The notes under the pieces: generated by a model
Database searches by the model: none
Told to the model about the DNA's origin: nothing
Seen by the model: only the letters and a program-made list of their open reading frames with translations
Shown here: positions 54,842 to 64,000 of the stretch, in pieces
How positions within the stretch are numbered: position 1 is the first letter of the stretch
Layout of the letters: the number at the start of each line of letters is the position of its first letter
Made by a program: the position numbers and the translations under genes
Assembly: GCF_050947335.1 (NCBI RefSeq)
Contig: NW_027473609.1
Coordinates: forward strand, 1-64,000
DNA length: 64,000 nt
Direction: 5' to 3'
From: Megachile rotundata
Lineage: Eukaryota; Arthropoda; Insecta; Hymenoptera; Megachilidae

Positions 54842-57331
54842 AGTAATTGTCGTTCTATCGATCATATAAGCATAATAAGGCTAACATTATGAGTTAGAGT
54901 GATAATACTAAGAGTAGTGAGTATGGAAATTCTCATTCTATCGATCATATAAGCATAACATGGCTAATAATATGAGTTAGATTGATAATAATAAGAGTAA
55001 TGAGTATAGTAATTGTAGTTCTATCGATCATATAAGCATAATATGGCTAATAATATGAGTTAGATTGATAATAATAAGAGTAATAAGTATAGTAATTGTC
55101 GCTCTATCGATCATATAAGCATAATATGGCTAATAATATGAGTTAGAGTGATACTACTTATAGTAGTGGGTATAGTAATTCTCATTCTATCGATCATATC
55201 TGCATAATATGGCTAATAATATGAGTTAGATTGATAATACTAAGAGTAGTGAGTATAGTAATTGTAGTTCTATCGGTCATATCTGCATAATATAGTTAAT
55301 AATGTGAGTTAGATTCATAATAATATGAGAAATAAGTATAGTAATTGTCGTTCTATCGATCATATAAGCATAATATGGCTAATAATATGAGTTAGATTGA
55401 TAATAATAAGAGTAATGAGTATAGTAATTGTAGTTCTATCGATCATATAAGCATAATATGGCTAATAATATGAGTTAGATTGATAATAATAAGAGTAATA
55501 AGTATAGTAATTGTCGCTCTATCGATCATATAAGCATAATAAGGCTAATATTATGAGTTAGAGTGATAATACTAAGAGTAGTGAGTATAGTAATTCTCAT
55601 TCTATCGATCATATAAGCATAATATGGCTAATAATATGAGTTAGATTGATAATAGTAACAGTAATAAGTATGGTAATTGTGGTTCTATCGATAATATAAG
55701 CATAATATGGCTAATAATATGAGTTAGAGTGATAATACTAAGAGTAGTGAGTATAGTAATTCTCATTCTATCGATCATATCTGCATAATATGGCTAATAA
55801 TATGAGTTAGATTGATAATACTAAGAGTAGTGAGTATAGTAATTGTAGTTCTATCGGTCATATCTGCATAATATAGTTAATAATGTGAGTTAGATTCATA
55901 ATAATATGAGAAATAAGTATAGTAATTGTCGTTCTATCGATCATATAAGCATAATATGGCTAATAATATGAGTTAGATTGATAATAATAAGAGTAATAAG
56001 TATAGTAATTGTCGTTCTATCGATCATATGAGCATAATATGGCTAATAATATGAGTTGGAGTGATAATACTAAGAGTAGTGAGTATAGTAATTGTCGTTC
56101 TATCGATCATTTAAGCATAATATGGCGAATAATATGAGTTGGGTCGATAAAAATAAGAATAATAAGTATAGTAATTGTCGTTCTATCGATCATATAAGCA
56201 TAATATGGCTAATAATATGAGTTAGATTGATAATAATAAGAGTAATAAGTACAGTAATTGTCGTTCTATCGATCATATAAGCATAATAAGGCTAACATTA
56301 TGAGTTAGAGTGATAATACTAAGAGTAGTGAGTATGGAAATTCTCATTCTATCGATCATATAAGCATAAAATGGCTAATAATATGAGTTAGATTGATAAT
56401 AATAAGAGTAATGAGTATAGTAATTGTAGTTCTATCGATCATATAAGCATAATATGGCTAATAATATGAGTTAGATTGATAATAATAAGAGTAATAAGTA
56501 TAGTAATTGTCGCTCTATCGATCATATAAGCATAATATGTCTAATAATATGAGTTACAGTGATAATACTAAGAGTAGTGAGTATAGTAATTCTCGTTCTA
56601 TCGATCATATAAGCATAATATGGCTAATAATATGAGTTAGATTGATAATAGTAACAGTAATAAGTATGGTAATTGTGGTTCTATCGATAATATAAGCATA
56701 ATATGGCTAATAATATGAGTTAGAGTGATAATACTAAGAGTAGTGAGTATAGTAATTCTCATTCTATCGATCATATCTGCATAATATGGCTAATAATATG
56801 AGTTAGATTGATAATACTAAGAGTAGTGAGTATAGTAATTGTAGTTCTATCGGTCATATCTGCATAATATAGTTAATAATGTATGTTAGATTCATAATAA
56901 TATGAGAAATAAGTATAGTAATTGTCGTTCTATCGATCATATAAGCATAATATAGCTAATAATATGAGTTAGATTGATAATAATAAGAGTAATGAGTATA
57001 GTAATTGTAGTTCTATCGATCATATAAGCATAATATGGCTAATAATATGAGTTAGATTGATAATAATAAGAGTAATAAGTATAGTAATTGTCGCTCTATC
57101 GATCATATAAGCATAATAAGGCTAATATTATGAGTTAGAGTGATAATACTATGAGTAGTGAGTAGAGTAATTCTCATTCTATCGATCATATAAGCATAAT
57201 ATGGCTAATAATATGAGTTAGATTGATAATACTAAGAGTAGTGAGTATAGTAATTGTAGTTCTATCGGTCATATCTGCATAATATAGTTAATAATGTGAG
57301 TTAGATTCATAATAATATGAGAAATAAGTAT
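54842..57331. repeat. 2490-bp 30-mer HOR, copy 2
   Basis: This is the middle copy. By eye it is identical to copy 1 apart from one base and to copy 3 apart from one base (T at about 55161, where copy 3 has C at about 57651 in CTTACAGTAG). Monomers inside the unit differ from each other at many more sites, so the whole 30-mer was the unit of amplification. Confidence 0.9.
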
Positions 57332-59720
57332 AGTAATTGTCGTTCTATCGATCATATAAGCATAATAAGGCTAACATTATGAGTTAGAGTGATAATACTA
57401 AGAGTAGTGAGTATGGAAATTCTCATTCTATCGATCATATAAGCATAACATGGCTAATAATATGAGTTAGATTGATAATAATAAGAGTAATGAGTATAGT
57501 AATTGTAGTTCTATCGATCATATAAGCATAATATGGCTAATAATATGAGTTAGATTGATAATAATAAGAGTAATAAGTATAGTAATTGTCGCTCTATCGA
57601 TCATATAAGCATAATATGGCTAATAATATGAGTTAGAGTGATACTACTTACAGTAGTGGGTATAGTAATTCTCATTCTATCGATCATATCTGCATAATAT
57701 GGCTAATAATATGAGTTAGATTGATAATACTAAGAGTAGTGAGTATAGTAATTGTAGTTCTATCGGTCATATCTGCATAATATAGTTAATAATGTGAGTT
57801 AGATTCATAATAATATGAGAAATAAGTATAGTAATTGTCGTTCTATCGATCATATAAGCATAATATGGCTAATAATATGAGTTAGATTGATAATAATAAG
57901 AGTAATGAGTATAGTAATTGTAGTTCTATCGATCATATAAGCATAATATGGCTAATAATATGAGTTAGATTGATAATAATAAGAGTAATAAGTATAGTAA
58001 TTGTCGCTCTATCGATCATATAAGCATAATAAGGCTAATATTATGAGTTAGAGTGATAATACTAAGAGTAGTGAGTATAGTAATTCTCATTCTATCGATC
58101 ATATAAGCATAATATGGCTAATAATATGAGTTAGATTGATAATAGTAACAGTAATAAGTATGGTAATTGTGGTTCTATCGATAATATAAGCATAATATGG
58201 CTAATAATATGAGTTAGAGTGATAATACTAAGAGTAGTGAGTATAGTAATTCTCATTCTATCGATCATATCTGCATAATATGGCTAATAATATGAGTTAG
58301 ATTGATAATACTAAGAGTAGTGAGTATAGTAATTGTAGTTCTATCGGTCATATCTGCATAATATAGTTAATAATGTGAGTTAGATTCATAATAATATGAG
58401 AAATAAGTATAGTAATTGTCGTTCTATCGATCATATAAGCATAATATGGCTAATAATATGAGTTAGATTGATAATAATAAGAGTAATAAGTATAGTAATT
58501 GTCGTTCTATCGATCATATGAGCATAATATGGCTAATAATATGAGTTGGAGTGATAATACTAAGAGTAGTGAGTATAGTAATTGTCGTTCTATCGATCAT
58601 TTAAGCATAATATGGCGAATAATATGAGTTGGGTCGATAAAAATAAGAATAATAAGTATAGTAATTGTCGTTCTATCGATCATATAAGCATAATATGGCT
58701 AATAATATGAGTTAGATTGATAATAATAAGAGTAATAAGTACAGTAATTGTCGTTCTATCGATCATATAAGCATAATAAGGCTAACATTATGAGTTAGAG
58801 TGATAATACTAAGAGTAGTGAGTATGGAAATTCTCATTCTATCGATCATATAAGCATAAAATGGCTAATAATATGAGTTAGATTGATAATAATAAGAGTA
58901 ATGAGTATAGTAATTGTAGTTCTATCGATCATATAAGCATAATATGGCTAATAATATGAGTTAGATTGATAATAATAAGAGTAATAAGTATAGTAATTGT
59001 CGCTCTATCGATCATATAAGCATAATATGTCTAATAATATGAGTTACAGTGATAATACTAAGAGTAGTGAGTATAGTAATTCTCGTTCTATCGATCATAT
59101 AAGCATAATATGGCTAATAATATGAGTTAGATTGATAATAGTAACAGTAATAAGTATGGTAATTGTGGTTCTATCGATAATATAAGCATAATATGGCTAA
59201 TAATATGAGTTAGAGTGATAATACTAAGAGTAGTGAGTATAGTAATTCTCATTCTATCGATCATATCTGCATAATATGGCTAATAATATGAGTTAGATTG
59301 ATAATACTAAGAGTAGTGAGTATAGTAATTGTAGTTCTATCGGTCATATCTGCATAATATAGTTAATAATGTATGTTAGATTCATAATAATATGAGAAAT
59401 AAGTATAGTAATTGTCGTTCTATCGATCATATAAGCATAATATAGCTAATAATATGAGTTAGATTGATAATAATAAGAGTAATGAGTATAGTAATTGTAG
59501 TTCTATCGATCATATAAGCATAATATGGCTAATAATATGAGTTAGATTGATAATAATAAGAGTAATAAGTATAGTAATTGTCGCTCTATCGATCATATAA
59601 GCATAATAAGGCTAATATTATGAGTTAGAGTGATAATACTATGAGTAGTGAGTAGAGTAATTCTCATTCTATCGATCATATAAGCATAATATGGCTAATA
59701 ATATGAGTTAGATTGATAAT
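57332..59720. repeat. 2490-bp 30-mer HOR, copy 3 (about 0.96 unit)
   Basis: The copy follows copy 2 in phase and ends at about 59720, where AATAAGAG replaces the expected ACTAAGAG. From there the sequence repeats what lies 830 bp earlier, so the end of this copy is the start of the 830-bp triplication. Confidence 0.9.
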
Positions 59721-61030
59721 AATAAGAGTAATGAGTATAGTAATTGTAGTTCTATCGATCATATAAGCATAATATGGCTAATAATATGAGTTAGATTGAT
59801 AATAATAAGAGTAATAAGTATAGTAATTGTCGTTCTATCGATCATATAAGCATAATATGTCTAATAATATGAGTTAGAGTGATAATACTAAGAGTAGTGA
59901 GTATAGTAATTCTCATTCTATCGATCATATAAGCATAATATGGCTAATAATATGAGTTAGATTGATAATAGTAACAGTAATAAGTATGGTAATTGTGGTT
60001 CTATCGATAATATAAGCATAATATGGCTAATAATATGAGTTAGAGTGATAATACTAAGAGTAGTGAGTATAGTAATTCTCATTCTATCGATCATATCTGC
60101 ATAATATGGCTAATAATATGAGTTAGATTGATAATACTAAGAGTAGTGAGTATAGTAACTGTAGTTCTATCGGTCATATCTGCATAATATAGTTAATAAT
60201 GTATGTTAGATTCATAATAATATGAGAAATAAGTATAGTAATTGTCGTTCTATCGATCATATAAGCATAATATAGCTAATAATATGAGTTAGATTGATAA
60301 TAATAAGAGTAATGAGTATAGTAATTGTAGTTCTATCGATCATATAAGCATAATATGGCTAATAATATGAGTTAGATTGATAATAATAAGAGTAATAAGT
60401 ATAGTAATTGTCGCTCTATCGATCATATAAGCATAATAAGGCTAATATTATGAGTTAGAGTGATAATACTAAGTGTAGTGAGTAGAGTAATTCTCATTCT
60501 ATCGATCATATAAGCATAATATGGCTAATAATATGAGTTAGATTGATAATAATAAGAGTAATGAGTATAGTAATTGTAGTTCTATCGATCATATAAGCAT
60601 AATATGGCTAATAATATGAGTTAGATTGATAATAATAAGAGTAATAAGTATAGTAATTGTCGTTCTATCGATAATATAAGCATAATATGTCTAATAATAT
60701 GAGTTAGAGTGATAATACTAAGAGTAGTGAGTATAGTAATTCTCATTCTATCGATCATATAAGCATAATATGGCTAATAATATGAGTTAGATTGATAATA
60801 GTAACAGTAATAAGTATGGTAATTGTGGTTCTATCGATAATATAAGCATAATATGGCTAATAATATGAGTTAGAGTGATAATACTAAGAGTAGTGAGTAT
60901 AGTAATTCTCATTCTATCGATCATATCTGCATAATATGGCTAATAATATGAGTTAGATTGATAATACTAAGAGTAGTGAGTATAGTAATTGTAGTTCTAT
61001 CGGTCATATCTGCATAATATAGTTAATAAT
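58861..61030. repeat. 830-bp 10-mer HOR, about 2.6 tandem copies
   Basis: GTATGTTAGATTC lies at 59371 and 60201, and the AGTGAGTAGAG monomers at 59641 and 60471 keep the 830-bp spacing. The copies are about 58861-59690, 59691-60520 and 60521-61030. The third ends where GTGAGTTAG replaces GTATGTTAG at 61031. A few bases differ between copies, for example GTTACAGTGAT/CTCGTTC in the first and GTTAGAGTGAT/CTCATTC in the second. Confidence 0.85.
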
Positions 61031-62441
61031 GTGAGTTAGATTCATAATAATATGAGAAATAAGTATAGTAATTGTCGTTTTATCGATCATATGAGCATAA
61101 TATGGCTAATAATATGAGTTAGATTGATAATAATAAGAGTAATAAGTATAGTAATTGTCGTTCTATCGATCATATGAGCATAATATGGCTAATAATATGA
61201 GTTAGAGTGATAATACTAAGAGTAGTGAGTATAGTAATTCTCATTCTATCGATCATATAAGCATAATATGGCTAATAATATGAGTTAGAGTGATAATACT
61301 AAGAGTAGTGAGTATAGTAATTCTCATTCTATCGATCATATAAGCATAATATGGCTAATAATATGAGTTAGATTGATAATAGTAACAGTAATAAGTATAG
61401 TAATTGTGGTTCTATCGATCATATAAGCATAATATGGCTAATAATATGAGTTAGATTGATAATAATAACAGTAATAAGTATAGTGAATGTCGTTCTATCG
61501 ATCATATCAGCATAATATGGGTAATAATATGAGTTGGATTGATAATAATAAGAGTAATGAGTATAGTAATTGTAGTTCTATCGATCATATAAGCATAATG
61601 TGGCTAATAATATGAGTTAGATTGATAATGCTAAGAGTAGCGAGTGTAGTAATTCTCGTTCTATCGATCATATAAGCATAATATGGCTAATAATATGAGT
61701 TAGATTGATAATAATAAGAGTAATAGGTACAGTAATTGTCGTTCTATCGATCATATAAGCATAATATGGCTTATAATATGAGTTAGAGTGATAATAGTAC
61801 GTGTAATAAGTATAGTAAATGTTGTGCTATCAATCATATCTGTATAATATGGTTAATAATATGAGTTAGATTGATAATAGTGAGTGTAATAAGTATAGTA
61901 ATTCTCGTACTATCGATCATATAAGCATATTATGGCTAATAATATGAGTCAGATTGATAATACTAAGAGTAGCGAGTGTAGTAATTCTCGTTCTATCGAT
62001 CATATAAGCATAATATGGCTAATAATATGAGTCGGATTCATAATAATAAGAGTAATAAGTGTAGTAATTGTCGTTCTATCGATCATTTAAGCATAATATG
62101 GCGAATAATATGAGTTGGGTTGATAAAAATAAGAATAATAAGTATAGTAATTGTCGTTCTATCGATCATATAAGCATAATATGGCTAATAATATGAGTTA
62201 GATTGGTAATAATAAGAGTAATAAGTATAGTAATTCTCATTCTATCGATCATATAAGCATAATATGGCTAATAATATGAGTTAGATTGATAATAATATCA
62301 GTAATAAGTATAGTAATTGTGGTTCTATCGATAATATAACCATAATATGGCTAATAATATGAGTTAGAGTGATAATACTAAGAGTAGTGAGTATAGTAAT
62401 TCTCATTCTATCGATCATATAAGCATAATATGGCTAATAAT
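60912..62441. repeat. 1.5-kb block, right copy of the 154-mer pair
   Basis: This is the partner of 48130-49659. It is spliced in phase onto the 830-bp repeats on its left and onto a block resembling 33.9 kb and 26.5 kb on its right. The junction near 62441 is within a monomer, where TATTAGTTAGAGTG replaces GATATGAGTTAGATTG of the left copy. Confidence 0.85.
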
Positions 62442-62561
62442 ATTAGTTAGAGTGATAATACTAAGAGTAGTGAGTATAGTAATTCTCATTCTATCGATCA
62501 TATAAGCATAATATGGCTAATAATATGAGTTAGATTGATAATAGTAACAGTAATAAGTATA

Positions 62562-63197
62562 GTAATTGTGGTTCTATCGATAATATAAGCATAATATGGC
62601 TATTAATATGAGTTAGATTGATAATACTAAGAGTAGTGAGTATATTGATTGTCGTTCTATCGATCATATAAGCATAATATGGCTAATAATATGAGTTAGA
62701 TTGATAATAATAAGAGTAATGAGTATAGTAATTGTACTTCTATCGATCATATCTGCATAATATGGTTAATAATATGAGTTAGAATGATAATAATAAGAGT
62801 AATAAGTATAGTAATTGTCGTTCTATCGATCATATCTGCATAATATGGTTAATAATATGAGTTAGATTGATAATAGTGAGTGTAATAAGTATAGTGAATG
62901 TCGTTCTATCGATCATATCAGCATAATATGGGTAATAATATGAGTTGGATTGATAATAATAAGAGTAATGAGTATAGTAATTGTAGTTCTATCGATCATA
63001 TAAGCATAATGTGGCTAATAATATGAGTTAGATTGATAATACTAAGAGTAGCGAGTATAGTAATTCTCGTACTATCGATCATATAAGCATATTATGGCTA
63101 ATAATATGAGTTAGATTGATAATACTAAGAGTAGCGAGTGTAGTAATTCTCGTTCTATCGATCATATAAGCATAATATGGCTAATAATATGAGTTAG
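62562..63197. repeat. 0.64-kb block, right copy of the 434-mer-spaced pair
   Basis: This is the partner of 26540-27175. It keeps the GAATGATAATAATAAG monomer that the 34.1-kb relative lacks, so it is closer to the 26.5-kb copy despite the greater distance. Differences include GTAATTCTCGTAC here against GTACTTCTCGTAC at 27.04 kb. Confidence 0.8.
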
Positions 63198-64000
63198 AGT
63201 GATAATACTAAGAGTAGTGAGTATAGTAATTCTCGTTCTATCGATCATATAAGCATAATATGGCTAATAATATGAGTTAGATTGATAATAATAAGAGTAA
63301 TGAGTATAGTTATTGTCGTTCTATCGTTAATATAAGCATAATGTGGCTAATAATATGAGTTAGATTGACAATAATAACAGTAATAAGTATAGTAATTGTA
63401 GTTCTATCGGTCATATCTGCATAATATGGTTAATAATGTGAGTTAGATTCATAATAATAAGAGAAATAAGTATAGTAATTGTCGTTCTATCGATCATATA
63501 AGCATAATATGGCTAATAATATGAGTTAGATTGATAATAATAAGAGTAATAAGTACAATAATTGTCGTTCTATCGATCATATCTGCATAATATGGCTTAT
63601 AATATGAGTTAGAGTGATAATACTAAGAGTAGTGAGTATAGTAATTCTCATTCTATCGATCATATAAGCATAATATGGCTAATAATATGAGTTAGATTGA
63701 TAACAATAACAGTAATATGTATAGTTATTGTCGTTCTATCGATAATATAAGCATAATATGGCTAAAAATATGAGTTAGATTGATAATACTAAGAGTAGTG
63801 AGTATAGTAATTGTCGTTCTATCGATCATGTAAACATAATATGACTAATAATATGAGTTAGATTGATAATAGTAAGTGTAATAAGTATAGTAAATGTTGT
63901 GCTATCGATCATATCTGCATAATATGGTTAATAATATGAGTTAGATTGATAATAATAAGAGTAATAAGTATAGCAATTGTCGTTCTGTCGATCATATCTG
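63198..64000. repeat. Right-edge monomers, array continues
   Basis: Nine whole monomers and an 11-base fragment close the window. They include TCGTTAATATAAGC, GGTCATATCTGC, GATAACAATAACAG and AAATGTTGTGC types. The last start, GATCATATCTG at 63990, is on the 83-bp grid. There is no sign of an array edge or of sequence degradation. Confidence 0.85.

Larger units (their letters stand above)
1..64000. repeat. 83-bp AT-rich satellite array filling the whole window
   Basis: Every part of the window is a copy of one 83-bp monomer, head to tail in a single orientation. The register can be followed from base 1 to the last monomer start at 63990, which is 771 monomers minus four single-base deletions. 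The consensus has 34 A, 29 T, 14 G and 6 C, so it is about 24% G+C with a strong G-over-C excess on the given strand. Most junctions read ATC/GATC and create an ATCGAT (ClaI) site. There are no inserted elements, no inverted monomers and no unique flank. By analogy with other satellites this is heterochromatic or centromeric DNA of a eukaryote. The species and the chromosomal location cannot be told from the sequence. Confidence 0.98.

Noticed and set aside
1..64000. A protein-coding tandem-repeat gene
   Set aside because: 83 is not a multiple of 3, and stop codons (TAA, TAG, TGA) occur in all frames of every monomer on the forward strand. No long open frame exists.
1..64000. CRISPR array
   Set aside because: There are no unique spacers between constant repeats. 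The whole 83 bp is repeated, variation is spread over the monomer, and there are hundreds of copies with no cas genes.
1..64000. Plasmid iterons or a bacterial replication origin
   Set aside because: Iteron sets are short and lie beside a replication gene. This is 64 kb without any gene, which fits eukaryotic satellite DNA.
1..64000. Simple TAA/ATA microsatellite
   Set aside because: Trinucleotide-like runs such as GATAATAATAAG exist, but the true period is 83 bp and is maintained throughout. The short runs do not expand or shrink.
1..64000. CENP-B box or telomeric repeat
   Set aside because: No monomer contains a match to the mammalian 17-bp CENP-B box or to TTAGG/TTAGGG/TTTAGGG arrays. 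TTAG occurs only within the monomer context GAGTTAGATTG.
1..64000. Inserted transposon, tRNA or rRNA gene
   Set aside because: The monomer grid is unbroken at every point checked from 1 to 63990, with a total shift of only four bases. There is no room for any insertion that is not a whole number of monomers.
1..64000. Higher-order periods as separate satellite families
   Set aside because: All larger periods (249, 498, 830, 996, 2158, 2324, 2490, 3320, 4398/4481, 4980, 6723, 12782 bp) are whole multiples of 83, apart from the known 1-base deletions. They are HORs of one family.

Overview
The window is one uninterrupted block of tandemly repeated satellite DNA. From base 1 to base 64000 the sequence consists of head-to-tail copies of an 83-bp, about 76% A+T monomer, all in one orientation. 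I count 771 whole monomers plus an 11-base partial copy at the right edge. I see no gene, RNA gene, transposon, unique-sequence gap or inverted segment. The array runs off both ends, so its true length is unknown. A gene-free satellite of this size with higher-order structure points to a eukaryotic nuclear chromosome (centromeric, pericentromeric, heterochromatic, sex- or B-chromosome type). I do not recognise the monomer and cannot name the organism.

The monomer register is very strict. Taking GATC of the usual ATC/GATC junction as base 1, monomer starts stay at 1+83n apart from four 82-bp monomers (5562, 12450, 18093, 22574). Three of these carry the same 1-base deletion, so two independent indels could explain them all. 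No net register shift occurs in the right-hand 41 kb. Variation is almost all base substitution, organised into recurring monomer types: type A (A at site 49, A58, A60, G73), type B (C49, G58, G60, C73), a GTGAGTGTAATAAG type, a TTGGGTTGATAAAAATAAG type, a TAATAGCATGAG type and a GGTCATATCTGC/ATATAGTTAATAATG type.

The monomers are arranged in nested higher-order repeats (HORs), all with in-register periods. Left part (1-15 kb): diverged 3.0-3.7 kb units with embedded 249-bp trimers (three runs of different copy number) and a 498-bp hexamer pair. 15.2-23.7 kb: two copies of a 4.4-4.5 kb unit, each containing a 996-bp 12-mer duplication. 23.7-31.4 kb: a mosaic, with the first member of a 1.1-kb block that recurs at offsets of 4980 and 14940 bp. 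31.4-40.2 kb: three copies of a roughly 2-kb block, the last two a tandem 2324-bp (28-mer) pair. 40.9-45.2 kb: a 2158-bp (26-mer) tandem pair. 45.2-52.35 kb: a mosaic with deletion junctions. 52.35-59.7 kb: three nearly identical copies of a 2490-bp (30-mer) unit, running into an 830-bp (10-mer) triplication up to 61.0 kb. 61-64 kb: re-use of blocks also found 12.8 kb and 36 kb to the left.

Nothing here encodes a protein system. What the window does hold is a record of satellite evolution: unequal exchange in strict 83-bp steps, repeated expansions at several scales, and a monomer length that appears to be under constraint. Divergence figures are by-eye counts, not alignments.
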